Origin: Alcanivoracaceae bacterium
Lineage (GTDB): Bacteria > Pseudomonadota > Gammaproteobacteria > Pseudomonadales > Alcanivoracaceae
Direction of reading: 5' to 3'
Length of the DNA: 64,000 nt
NCBI GenBank assembly: GCA_023146255.1
Contig: JAGLCJ010000003.1
Span: forward strand, 558,001 to 622,000
Shown here: positions 1 through 8,223 of the stretch, piece after piece
Numbering within the stretch: the first letter of the stretch is position 1
How the letters are laid out: each line of letters opens with the position of its first letter
Program-made: the position numbers and the translations under genes
Notes under the pieces: generated by a model
Told to the model about the DNA's origin: nothing
Databases searched by the model: none
What the model saw: only the letters and a program-made list of their open reading frames with translations

Positions 1-1538
1 CCGGCGCGACCATTGGTGTTGGGGATTTCTACACCGTAGACAACGGTTTCAACGATCCCGTCAAAGCCGTCCATGATCTGTTCGATTTCGGTGGTCGACA
101 CGTTTTCACCTTTCCAGCGGAAGGTATCACCGAGCCGGTCAACGAACTGGGCATGCTTGAAGCCGATGTCGCGCATCATGTCGCCAGTATTGAAGTAGGC
201 GTCGCCTTTCTTGAAGACATTGCGGAGCACTGATTTTTCGGTCTTTTCCTTGTCGGTGTAACCGTCAAACGGGGTCTTGTCGGTGATTTCACCGATCAAC
301 AGACCCGCCTCACCCTTGCCGACTTTGATCATGAAGCCATTCGGCCCGCGCACCGGCTCTTCGCGTTCCTTGTCATATTTGACGATCGCATAGGAAACCG
401 GAGAAAAGCCGACGGTATTGTCAAAGTTGAAGATGTTGGTGAACGCAACGTTGCCTTCGGACGAGGCATACAGCTCAACCACGCGGTCAATGCCGAAGCG
501 CTCCTTGAAGCCCTTCCAGATGCCTGGACGCAGGCCATTGCCGACGATCACCTTGACCTTGTTATCGCGGTCATTGGGCTTGGCAGCTTGTTCATTCAGG
601 TAACGGCACAACTCGCCAACGTAGGCAAAGGCAGTGCAGTCGTTATTCCGAATATCGTCCCAGAAGCGACTGGCAGAGAACTTGCGCGCCAGCACCAGGC
701 CAGCTCCAGCGGCAATTGCCGAACCCCAGCCGATTACCATGCCGGTGGCGTGATAGAACGGCAGGGTGCAGTACATGCGGTCATGTTTTTCCAGCCGAAC
801 AGCGGAATAGCCAAAGGCGCCATAGGCCTTTTCCCAGCGGCCATGGTTGAAGACAACCGCTTTCGGCAAGCCGGTGGTGCCGGAGGTGTAGATGTAGAAG
901 AGCGGGTCTTTCAGGAAGATCTTGCCAGCGGTATCCGGGTTTTCGCTGCTGCAATCACGGATCAGTTCTGCCAGATTCTGATAGCCGGAAGGCACGGTTC
1001 CCGGATTATCCAGCGTGTCCTGGTCGGCGAAGCAGTAGAAACGATCCGCGGGCAATTCCAGATCCGCACGGACTTCTTCAATGGCTTCAGCCAGCTCGGC
1101 GCCAATCACTGCCGCTTTCGGTTTCACCAGATTGACACTATGGGTCAGTACCTTGCCGCGCTGTGAGGTATTGATCAGTGCCGACACCACGCCAATCTTG
1201 GCCAGTCCGACAACGGTGCCAAGCAGCTCGGTGCGGTTTTCAATATCGACTGCTACCACGTCACCTTTTTTCAGGCCGATCGAGGCGAAGTAATCTGAGA
1301 TGCGGTTGGCCCAGGCGTTGAACTGGGTGTAAGTCAGCTGGGTGTCATTGTGGATTACCGCAACGCCATTCGGGTTCATGTCGGTGGCTCGCTGGATGGC
1401 GAGGCCGAGGCCCAGTGGCATGGTTTTGTCGGTCAGCTTGGCCATCTTCGAGCCTTTGATGATACCGGGCAGATTGGCCAGTACCTCGGGCATCTTCGAC
1501 AGCAGCTTGGGCAACGTGATGACGTCGGCGTTGCTCAT
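1..1538 (-). CDS. atuH: Long-chain/terpenoid acyl-CoA synthetase, AtuH-like (3' partial, cut by window edge)
   Basis: The reading frame stays open from an ATG at 1538 down to the first base of the window, about 512 codons, so the C-terminus lies outside. It is an AMP-forming acyl-CoA synthetase that would activate a free carboxylic acid with ATP and CoA. The adenylation P-loop YTSGTTGLPK lies near residue 217, and RFGIDRVVELYASSEGN is the A5-type motif typical of FATP/very-long-chain synthetases; GDTFRWKGENVSTTEIE is the conserved hinge region. It follows atuF on the same strand after a 172-bp gap. In Pseudomonas aeruginosa the atu cluster also ends with such a synthetase (atuH), so activation of citronellate or geranylate is the likely role, but a general fatty acyl-CoA ligase is possible. 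No atuG-like short-chain dehydrogenase lies between atuF and this gene. Confidence 0.85.
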   Translation of the reverse strand, partial: MSNADVITLPKLLSKMPEVLANLPGIIKGSKMAKLTDKTMPLGLGLAIQRATDMNPNGVAVIHNDTQLTYTQFNAWANRISDYFASIGLKKGDVVAVDIENRTELLGTVVGLAKIGVVSALINTSQRGKVLTHSVNLVKPKAAVIGAELAEAIEEVRADLELPADRFYCFADQDTLDNPGTVPSGYQNLAELIRDCSSENPDTAGKIFLKDPLFYIYTSGTTGLPKAVVFNHGRWEKAYGAFGYSAVRLEKHDRMYCTLPFYHATGMVIGWGSAIAAGAGLVLARKFSASRFWDDIRNNDCTAFAYVGELCRYLNEQAAKPNDRDNKVKVIVGNGLRPGIWKGFKERFGIDRVVELYASSEGNVAFTNIFNFDNTVGFSPVSYAIVKYDKEREEPVRGPNGFMIKVGKGEAGLLIGEITDKTPFDGYTDKEKTEKSVLRNVFKKGDAYFNTGDMMRDIGFKHAQFVDRLGDTFRWKGENVSTTEIEQIMDGFDGIVETVVYGVEIPNTNGRA

Positions 1539-1710
1539 GGGATCTCCGTCTTGAGTTGTTGGTCTGTGTGTTGCCGGGATGCCAGGCTCCCTAAGGCAGG
1601 TAAGCCATGGGCGCGCCGGATTCCGGCAGGGTGCGGCAACAGGCCGCTATAAAAGCAGGGGCGGCCGTACCATAACTGTCCCATCGGCAGCTGGCAAGCG
1701 AGTCAGCCGC

Positions 1711-3657
1711 TTAGTGCTCCACGGTCAACAGGATTTGTTTACCTTTGACCTGATCGCCAGCCTTCACGCCCACCGAAGCGACCACACCATCGACGCTGGC
1801 CTTCAGGCTGTGCTCCATTTTCATTGCTTCCATCACCACCAGAACCTCTCCGCGGCTGACGTTCTGGCCAGGTTGGCAGCGCACCGCAATCACGGCGCCG
1901 TCCATCGGCGCACGTAACTGGCCTGAGCCCGGCCCTTCCGCTGCCGCAACGGCAATATGGGTCTGATCGCTGAAGGCGAGCGCCTGACCCTGATGATCGA
2001 TCCAGAGCTGATGTGGGGTGCGGAGTATGGCGATACGGCGGCGAACGCCGTTGACAGAAATCTCCACAGACTGGTCATGCGTGCCATGCAGCTCGATAAC
2101 ATGTTCATGCTCGCCGACCTTTACCCGGGTCAGGCTGCCGTCCCGGTGCAACATGGCACTGCGGCGCTCGTCGCCGGCGACCAGTATCAGCGGCTGGCCG
2201 CCGTGATCACTACTGTGCCAGGCACGCAGTTCTTCACGCTGGCCGGCGCTGATCAGGCTGGCGGCAATGGCGAACAGGCTATCGTCCGGTTTCGGCGCGG
2301 TGAGGCTCGGGTCATCGCCGAAATCACTGCCGAGGAAGGCGGTGGTGGCGCCGCCTGCGGCAAACACCGGGTGGCGCAAAATAGCGGCGAGGAAGCGACG
2401 GTTGTCCTGAACGCCGAACAGCACGGTGTCTTCAATGGCGCGTATCAGCCGGCGGCGGGCGTCTTCGCGACTGTTACCCCAGGCGATAATCTTTGCCAGC
2501 ATCGGGTCGTAGTGACTGCCGACAGTGAAGCCTTCGCGCAGGCCATGATCAATGCGGACGCCGTCGCCCTCAGCCGGGCGCCAGGCCAGCACCGGGCCGG
2601 TCTGCGGCATAAAGTTCTGGCTCGGCGATTCGGCGTACAGGCGCACTTCGATGGCGTGGCCATTGAGTTGAACCTGATCCTGAGTCAGCGGCAGGACTTC
2701 CCCGCGGGCGACACGAATCTGCCAGGCCACCAGATCAAGCCCGGTTACCAGTTCGGTGACCGGATGCTCGACCTGCAGGCGGGTATTCATCTCGAGGAAA
2801 TAGAAGCTGCCATCTTCGGCAAGCAGAAACTCGACCGTGCCGGCACCGACGTATTGGCAGGACTTTGCCGCATTCACCGCAGCTTCGCCCATCTTTGCAC
2901 GCAGCTCGGGGCTGACTGCGGGGGAGGGCGCTTCCTCAACGACCTTCTGGTGACGGCGCTGCACCGAACAATCACGCTCGCCCAGATGGATAACATTGCC
3001 GTGCTGGTCGCCAAACACCTGAATCTCGACATGGCGTGGGCGCATTACCGCGCGCTCGAGAATCAGCTCATCGCTGCCAAAGGCATTTTTTGCTTCGGCA
3101 CGTGCGGAGCGCAACTGCTCGGCTACCTCGGCCATGTCGGTGACTACGCGCATACCACGACCGCCGCCGCCGGCGCTGGCCTTGATCATCAGCGGCAGGC
3201 CGATACGTTCGGCTTCGCCGGTCAGGGTGGCGTCAGACTGATCAGCGCCTTCGTAACCGGGAATGCAGGGCACACCGGCTTCCTGCATAGCGATTTTTGA
3301 CAGGCGCTTGGAACCCATCAGGTGAATAGCGTTGACCGGCGGGCCGATAAAGGTAATGCCGACCGCTTCGCAGGCTTGAGCAAATGTCGAGTTTTCCGAC
3401 AGAAAGCCGTAACCGGGATGCACGGCGTCAGCGCCGGTCTGCTGTGCAGCGGCAAGAATGGCGTCGGCATTCAGGTAGGACTGACTGACCGTGGCCGGGC
3501 CAATACAGACAGCCTCGTCAGCCAGGGCAACATGGCGGGCATCGCTATCCGCTTCCGAATACACGGCAACAGTGCGGTAGCCTAGCGAGCGCGCCGTACG
3601 GATCACCCGGCAGGCAATTTCGCCACGGTTGGCAATCAGGATTTTTTCAAAAGCCAT
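1711..3657 (-). CDS. atuF: Geranyl-CoA carboxylase biotin-containing alpha subunit
   Basis: A 648-aa protein with the full layout of acyl-CoA carboxylase alpha subunits. The biotin carboxylase N-domain begins KILIANRGEIACRVIR, the ATP-grasp loop is KASAGGGGRGMRVV, the central signature is EMNTRLQVEHPVTE, and a C-terminal biotinyl domain carries VMEAMKMEH with the biotinylated lysine at about residue 613. It would carboxylate biotin with bicarbonate and ATP and pass the carboxyl group to AtuC. The neighbouring AtuA, AtuD and AtuE homologues argue for geranyl-CoA (acyclic terpene pathway) rather than methylcrotonyl-CoA (leucine pathway) as substrate. The liu operon has a similar carboxylase but lacks atuA, so context decides. 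It begins 30 nt after atuE. Function of the fold is near certain; substrate is inferred. Confidence 0.9.
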   Translation of the reverse strand: MAFEKILIANRGEIACRVIRTARSLGYRTVAVYSEADSDARHVALADEAVCIGPATVSQSYLNADAILAAAQQTGADAVHPGYGFLSENSTFAQACEAVGITFIGPPVNAIHLMGSKRLSKIAMQEAGVPCIPGYEGADQSDATLTGEAERIGLPLMIKASAGGGGRGMRVVTDMAEVAEQLRSARAEAKNAFGSDELILERAVMRPRHVEIQVFGDQHGNVIHLGERDCSVQRRHQKVVEEAPSPAVSPELRAKMGEAAVNAAKSCQYVGAGTVEFLLAEDGSFYFLEMNTRLQVEHPVTELVTGLDLVAWQIRVARGEVLPLTQDQVQLNGHAIEVRLYAESPSQNFMPQTGPVLAWRPAEGDGVRIDHGLREGFTVGSHYDPMLAKIIAWGNSREDARRRLIRAIEDTVLFGVQDNRRFLAAILRHPVFAAGGATTAFLGSDFGDDPSLTAPKPDDSLFAIAASLISAGQREELRAWHSSDHGGQPLILVAGDERRSAMLHRDGSLTRVKVGEHEHVIELHGTHDQSVEISVNGVRRRIAILRTPHQLWIDHQGQALAFSDQTHIAVAAAEGPGSGQLRAPMDGAVIAVRCQPGQNVSRGEVLVVMEAMKMEHSLKASVDGVVASVGVKAGDQVKGKQILLTVEH

Positions 3658-3687
3658 GACGGGCTCCGGTAAAGTTTTATCGGAAAA

Positions 3688-4491
3688 TCATTCCGCCCAG
3701 TTGGGAAGGCGTTTCTGTACGAATGCCATGGTGCCTTCAGCGCCTTCGCTGCTGGCCACGGCGGCGGCGAAATCCTGTGCGGCCTGGTCGAGCAGGCTCT
3801 CCAGAGGCCGTTCACCGACGCTGAGTACCAGTTGTTTGGTAACCCGGTTGGCGTGTGGTGCGCAGCGGCGGATTTGCTTCAGGGTGGCATCAAGGCGGGT
3901 ATCCAGCTCTGCAGCTGGCAGCGCTTCATGAACGATGCCGAGACGGGCTGCTTCACTGCCGTTGAAGCGTGCGCCGGTGAGCGCCAGTCGGCGCGCCTGC
4001 GTCAGGCCGATGCGCTGTACCACAAACGGTGCGATCTGCGCCGGTATCACGCCAAGCCCTGTTTCCGGTAGGCCGAACTGGGCGTCGTCTGCGGCCAGTG
4101 CAACGTCGGAAATACAGGCCAGCCCGAAACCGCCGCCCAGTACCGCGCCTTCAATCACGGTGATCAATACCTGCGGCAGTTTATTCGCACGGGTGATCAT
4201 CTCGCCGAAACGACGATTTAACTGGAAGTAGGCGTCGTTATCGCCGGAAGCGGCTTTCATCCGCGCACCCGCCATGTCCTTGATGTCGCCGCCGGCACAG
4301 AAGTGACCGTTGCTACCGCGCAGGATCACCGCCCGGCAGTTGTCATCTCTGGCAATGGCATCGAACACGGCCATCAGCTCGTTGACCATGGTCAGGCTCA
4401 TGGCATTACGTGATTCAGGCCGGTTCAGGGTGACATGCAGGAACGGGCCGTCTTCGCGCAGCAGCAAGGTTTCCGTGGCTGGCAGAGTCAT
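3688..4491 (-). CDS. atuE: Enoyl-CoA hydratase/isomerase family protein (isohexenylglutaconyl-CoA hydratase type)
   Basis: A 267-aa crotonase-fold protein. The oxyanion-hole segments are visible: RNAMSLTMV followed by HFCAGGDIKDM near residue 65, and EGAVLGGGFGLACISD near residue 115, with ETGLGVIPAQIAPFV after it. In the atu pathway this enzyme hydrates isohexenylglutaconyl-CoA, the product of geranyl-CoA carboxylase, before cleavage to acetate and 7-methyl-3-oxo-6-octenoyl-CoA. It starts 5 nt after the atuD stop codon, so the two are probably translationally coupled. Sequence alone cannot separate it from a methylglutaconyl-CoA hydratase of leucine breakdown; the gene order atuA-B-C-D-E-F favours the terpene role. 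Confidence 0.85.
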   Translation of the reverse strand: MTLPATETLLLREDGPFLHVTLNRPESRNAMSLTMVNELMAVFDAIARDDNCRAVILRGSNGHFCAGGDIKDMAGARMKAASGDNDAYFQLNRRFGEMITRANKLPQVLITVIEGAVLGGGFGLACISDVALAADDAQFGLPETGLGVIPAQIAPFVVQRIGLTQARRLALTGARFNGSEAARLGIVHEALPAAELDTRLDATLKQIRRCAPHANRVTKQLVLSVGERPLESLLDQAAQDFAAAVASSEGAEGTMAFVQKRLPNWAE

Positions 4492-4496
4492 ATCGT

Positions 4497-5657
4497 TTAT
4501 CCCTTTTTCTTGCCCGGCAGGATGTCCATGGTTTTGCAGATAATGCCCAGCATGATCTCGTCAGCGCCGCCGCCAATGGAGCCGAGGCGACTGTCGCGAT
4601 AGCCGCGGGCAATATTGGAGTCCCACATAAAGCCTTGACCGCCCCAGTACTGCAGACAGCTGTCATACACTTCACGGGTCAGGCGTCCAGCCTTCAGTTT
4701 GGCGATGGAAGCCTTCTGCAGCACGTCCTTGCCATTTACATATTCCTCGCCGCCGGTGTAGATCAGTGCACGTAGCAGCTCGACTTCAGATTGCAGCTCG
4801 GCGAGGCGGAAATGCACCACCTGATTGTCGAGTAGTGGCATGCCGAACACCTGACGCTGGCGGCAATAATCGATGGTCTCGGCAATCGCCAGATCCATAC
4901 CGCGCAGACTGTTGGCAGCGGCAAACAGACGCTCTTCCTGAAACTGCATCATCTGCATCATGAAGCCCATGCCTTCCTGACCGATCAGGTAACGCTGTGG
5001 AACGCGCACTTCATCGAAAAACACTTGGGCAGTGTCAGAAGAGCGCATGCCGAGCTTGTTCAATGGCGCCGACACACTGATGCCCGGGGTCTTCTTCGGT
5101 ACCACGATCAGCGACTTGTTCATGTGCTTGGGGCCGTCGCCGGTGTTGGCGAGCAGACAGAAGAAATCGTTCTGGGTGGAGTTGGTGATCCACATCTTGG
5201 TGCCGTTGATGACATAGTCATCGCCATCTTTGCGCGCCGTGGTCTTGATGTTGGCAACGTCAGAGCCGGCATGCGGTTCACTGACCGCAATTGAGGCGAC
5301 CATGTCACCGGCAATCGCCGGGGCGAGGAATTCACGCCGCAGTTCATCGGAGCCGAAACGGGCCAGCGCCGGAGTGGCCATATCGGTTTGCACGCCGATA
5401 GCCATCGGTACACCACCACAGCGAATGCCACCGAACTCTTCCGACGCTACCAGTGAGTAGGTGTAGTCGAGGCCCATGCCGCCATACTCGACCGGCTTGC
5501 TGATACCGAGCAGGCCGAGATTGCCAAGCTTCTTGAACAATTCATGGGCCGGGAACGGCGGATGATTTTCCCACTCGTCGACATAAGGATTGATTTCCTT
5601 CTCGACAAAATTACGGACGGTACGGCGCAGTTCTTCGTGTTCCTGAGTGAAAAGCAT
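4497..5657 (-). CDS. atuD: Acyl-CoA dehydrogenase, citronellyl-CoA dehydrogenase type
   Basis: A 386-aa FAD-dependent acyl-CoA dehydrogenase of normal family length. It has the substrate/FAD signature AVSEPHAGSDVANIKT, then GTKMWITNS, and the C-terminal GGQGFMWDSNIARGYRD stretch. Near the C-terminus the segment that reads YEGT-type in straight-chain enzymes is GGGADEIM, so the usual catalytic Glu position is Gly; a Glu from another helix (EERLFAAA region) may serve as base, as described for isovaleryl-CoA dehydrogenase. That fits a branched substrate. In Pseudomonas AtuD oxidises citronellyl-CoA to geranyl-CoA. It starts at 5657 after a clear GGAGAG ribosome site, separated from atuC by about 80 bp holding a REP-like repeat. 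Confidence 0.87.
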   Translation of the reverse strand: MLFTQEHEELRRTVRNFVEKEINPYVDEWENHPPFPAHELFKKLGNLGLLGISKPVEYGGMGLDYTYSLVASEEFGGIRCGGVPMAIGVQTDMATPALARFGSDELRREFLAPAIAGDMVASIAVSEPHAGSDVANIKTTARKDGDDYVINGTKMWITNSTQNDFFCLLANTGDGPKHMNKSLIVVPKKTPGISVSAPLNKLGMRSSDTAQVFFDEVRVPQRYLIGQEGMGFMMQMMQFQEERLFAAANSLRGMDLAIAETIDYCRQRQVFGMPLLDNQVVHFRLAELQSEVELLRALIYTGGEEYVNGKDVLQKASIAKLKAGRLTREVYDSCLQYWGGQGFMWDSNIARGYRDSRLGSIGGGADEIMLGIICKTMDILPGKKKG

Positions 5658-5719
5658 GTGTTCTCTCCTGATTGTACGTTTTGTGCAGCGGCGAACTGCA
5701 GAATTTAGTTAGGGCGGTT

Positions 5720-5740
5720 GCGGCGGAAGCCGCTCCTACA
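5720..5740 (-). repeat. REP-like palindromic element next to the atuC stop codon
   Basis: Read on the minus strand this is CTGTAGGAGCGGC followed by TTCC and GCCGC, a short hairpin (arms 5720-5724 and 5729-5733). It shares the GTAGGAGCGGC head with the larger element at 31556-31604. The atuC stop codon TAG (5736-5738) is made of bases inside the shared head. Such GTAGGAGC elements are common extragenic palindromes in Pseudomonas-type genomes. Confidence 0.55.
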
Positions 5741-7352
5741 GGCGGGCTACGCCGTAGGTATTGCTGTTCAGCGGGCGGCGCTCCGCTTCCTGACAGACGT
5801 CTAGCACCATGGCGATCACCCGGCGGGTATAGCGCGGATCGATGATGCCGTCATCCCACAGCCGGGCGGTGCCGTACAGCGAAGTCGACTGGCTATCCAG
5901 TTTCATCGCAGTGGTCTGCTGCAACATATCCAGCACCTTTTCATCCGGCTCGATGCCCATGGCCCGTTGCTTGGCATCGGCAACGATGCGCAGCACCATG
6001 CCTGCCTGCTGGCCACCCATTACCGCCACCCGGCTGTTCGGCCAGGCGAAGATAAAGCGCGGATCCAGACCCCGCCCACACATGGCATAGTTGCCAGCGC
6101 CATAGGAGCCACCGACTAGGATGGAAATTTTCGGCACCCGGGCATTGGCCACGGCCTGAATCATCTTCGAGCCGTGCTTGATGATGCCGTTCTGTTCCGC
6201 ATCGGTGCCGACCAGAAAACCGGTTGTGTTGTGAAGAAACAGCAAAGGGCGGTTGCTCTGGTCGCACAGCTGAATGAATTGGGCAGCCTTGGCGGCACCG
6301 CGGGCGGTGATCGGGCCATTGTTGCCAATGATGCCAACGGCCTTGCCTTCAACCTTCACCCAGCCACAGACGGTGGCCGCGTCCCAGTCGTTCTTGAAAT
6401 CGAGAAACTCGGAGTCGTCAGCGATTCGGGCAATGATTTCCCGCACGTCGTAAGGCTTCTTGGTGTCGGACGGGACAATCCCGAGCAGCTCTTCCTCGTC
6501 ATAACGCGGCGGCTGCCACTGCAGCGCTTGACGTGCTGGTAGCTGTTCATTCCAGGGAATGTTGGCCATCAGCTCCCGGGCCAGACGAATGCCGTCAGCA
6601 TCGCTCTCGGCCACATATTCTGCGGTGCCGGCGACGGTAGCATGCATCTCGGCGCCGCCAAGATCCTCGTCGGTGGCGATTTCCCCGGTGGCCGCTTTCA
6701 AAAGCGGCGGACCGGCGAGAAACATCTTGGCGCGGTTGCGCACCATGATGCAGTAATCGGAAAGACCCGGCTGGTAAGCACCGCCGGCGGTGGCGTTGCC
6801 ATGCACCACGGTGATCTGCGGAATGCCCTGAGCAGACAGCCGTGCCTGATTGGCAAAGGTGCGCGCACCTTCAACAAAAATCTCGGCGGCATAATTCAGG
6901 TTGGCGCCGCCGGATTCCGACAGCGACACGATCGGCAGTTTGTTTTCCCGGGCAATGGTCTGCAGGCGCAGCGACTTGTGCAGGCCGGCGGGTGAAATGG
7001 TGCCGCCCTTGATCGCCGAGTTGGATGCGGCCACCAGACAACGCACACCGCTGACGTAACCGATGCCGGCAATGGAACCGCCGCCCGCCTCGGTGCCGTC
7101 CTTGTCGTCATGCATCATGTAGCCGGCCAGATTCATCAGACTCAGAAACGGCGAGCCGGGATCGAGCAAGCGGGTGACACGTTCGTGTGGCAGCAACTGG
7201 CCACGCTTTTCAAACTTGGGTCGCTGGGTTTCTGCCTTGGCGACCACCTTTTTCTCAATGCTGCGGAATTCTTCCACGGCTTTCAGCATCGCCTCGCGGT
7301 TCTGGCTGAACTCCTCGCCGTGGACATCCAGGCTGGTTTCAATCACCGGCAT
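5736..7352 (-). CDS. atuC: Geranyl-CoA carboxylase beta (carboxyltransferase) subunit
   Basis: A 538-aa carboxyltransferase subunit that would transfer the carboxyl group from biotin on AtuF to the gamma-methyl position of geranyl-CoA. It shows the family features LSESGGANL, GNATAGGAYQPGLSDY, the second-half signature LLFLHNTTGFLVG and VGGSYGAGNYAMCGRGLDPRF. The start chosen is the ATG at 7352 (protein begins MPVIETSLDVHGEEF): it lies 1 nt after the atuB stop with AAGGAC upstream, whereas the longer frame would run 39 codons back inside atuB with sequence unlike the family. The stop codon lies in a REP-like repeat. Substrate assignment rests on the gene neighbourhood. Confidence 0.9.
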   Translation of the reverse strand: MPVIETSLDVHGEEFSQNREAMLKAVEEFRSIEKKVVAKAETQRPKFEKRGQLLPHERVTRLLDPGSPFLSLMNLAGYMMHDDKDGTEAGGGSIAGIGYVSGVRCLVAASNSAIKGGTISPAGLHKSLRLQTIARENKLPIVSLSESGGANLNYAAEIFVEGARTFANQARLSAQGIPQITVVHGNATAGGAYQPGLSDYCIMVRNRAKMFLAGPPLLKAATGEIATDEDLGGAEMHATVAGTAEYVAESDADGIRLARELMANIPWNEQLPARQALQWQPPRYDEEELLGIVPSDTKKPYDVREIIARIADDSEFLDFKNDWDAATVCGWVKVEGKAVGIIGNNGPITARGAAKAAQFIQLCDQSNRPLLFLHNTTGFLVGTDAEQNGIIKHGSKMIQAVANARVPKISILVGGSYGAGNYAMCGRGLDPRFIFAWPNSRVAVMGGQQAGMVLRIVADAKQRAMGIEPDEKVLDMLQQTTAMKLDSQSTSLYGTARLWDDGIIDPRYTRRVIAMVLDVCQEAERRPLNSNTYGVARL

Positions 7353-7353
7353 A

Positions 7354-8223
7354 TTATTTGTCCTTGAACAGATCTGGCGTGACAGCCCGATGGAAACCAT
7401 CGAACGGCTTGCTGTTGTTGTGATCCGGCAGCGGGAAGATGGCGATATTGCCCTGACTGGCAGCGCCATCTATGCGCAGGGTGTCGCCGCTGATAAAGGC
7501 GGCCGCATCGGACAGCAGGAAGACAATGGCGCCGGAGACTTCCGCCTCTTCGCCCATGCGTTTTAGCGGCACAGCGGCACGCAGGGTCTTGATCGTGGAT
7601 TTGAAGCTTTCCGGATAGGTATCCATGCCGCTGGAAGCAATCCAGCCCGGCGCCACTGCGTTGACGCGCACGCCAGCGCAGCCCCATTCGAACGCCGCGG
7701 TCTGGGTGAAGTTGACCATGCCGGCGCGGGCCGCACCGGAGTGGCCCATGCCCGGCATGCCGCCCCACATGTCAGCGACGATATTGACGATGCTGCCACC
7801 GGTCCTGTTCATGCCCTGCATAAATACTTCGCGGGCCATCAGAAAGCCGCCGGTGAGATTGGTGCGTACCACCGTTTCCCAGCCTTTCTGCGAGATAAAG
7901 GCAAGCGGCGAGGGGAACTGGCCGCCAGCGTTGTTGACCAGTCCATGCACCTGGCCGACTGCCTTGAAAATTTCTGCCACGGTGGCCTTGACGCTGTCCT
8001 CCTCGCGGATATCGCAGGTGAACCAGATTGCCTTGCCGCCATCTTCGTGAATTTCGGCCTGCACTTTTTTCAGCTTGTCGTCCTTGCGACCGATCAGGAT
8101 GACCTGAGCGCCGAGTGAAGCCAGTTCGTGAGCCGTGCAGCGACCGATGCCACTGCCGCCACCGGTGACAATGATGTTGCGTCCTGCAAACAGATCCGGG
8201 CGGAATACGGAGCGGTAACTCAT
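7354..8223 (-). CDS. atuB: Short-chain dehydrogenase/reductase family protein, AtuB-like
   Basis: A 289-aa Rossmann-fold protein with the nucleotide-binding motif VTGGGSGIGR near residue 20 and NNAGG near residue 96. At the place of the usual catalytic Tyr-x-x-x-Lys it reads HSGAARAGM, so Tyr is replaced by Ser and Lys by Arg. The same replacement and a similar C-terminal tail (here PDHNNSKPFDGF) are, from memory, typical of peroxisomal trans-2-enoyl-CoA reductase (PECR)-type SDRs, so it is probably active in an unusual manner rather than dead. AtuB is an essential but poorly defined member of the atu pathway. Its start overlaps the atuA stop by one base (TGATG), which implies coupled translation. 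Confidence 0.85.
   Translation of the reverse strand: MSYRSVFRPDLFAGRNIIVTGGGSGIGRCTAHELASLGAQVILIGRKDDKLKKVQAEIHEDGGKAIWFTCDIREEDSVKATVAEIFKAVGQVHGLVNNAGGQFPSPLAFISQKGWETVVRTNLTGGFLMAREVFMQGMNRTGGSIVNIVADMWGGMPGMGHSGAARAGMVNFTQTAAFEWGCAGVRVNAVAPGWIASSGMDTYPESFKSTIKTLRAAVPLKRMGEEAEVSGAIVFLLSDAAAFISGDTLRIDGAASQGNIAIFPLPDHNNSKPFDGFHRAVTPDLFKDK

Noticed and set aside
1957..3300. 447-codon plus-strand frame opposite atuF
   Set aside because: Antisense shadow of the biotin carboxylase gene; no ribosome site or recognisable domain.
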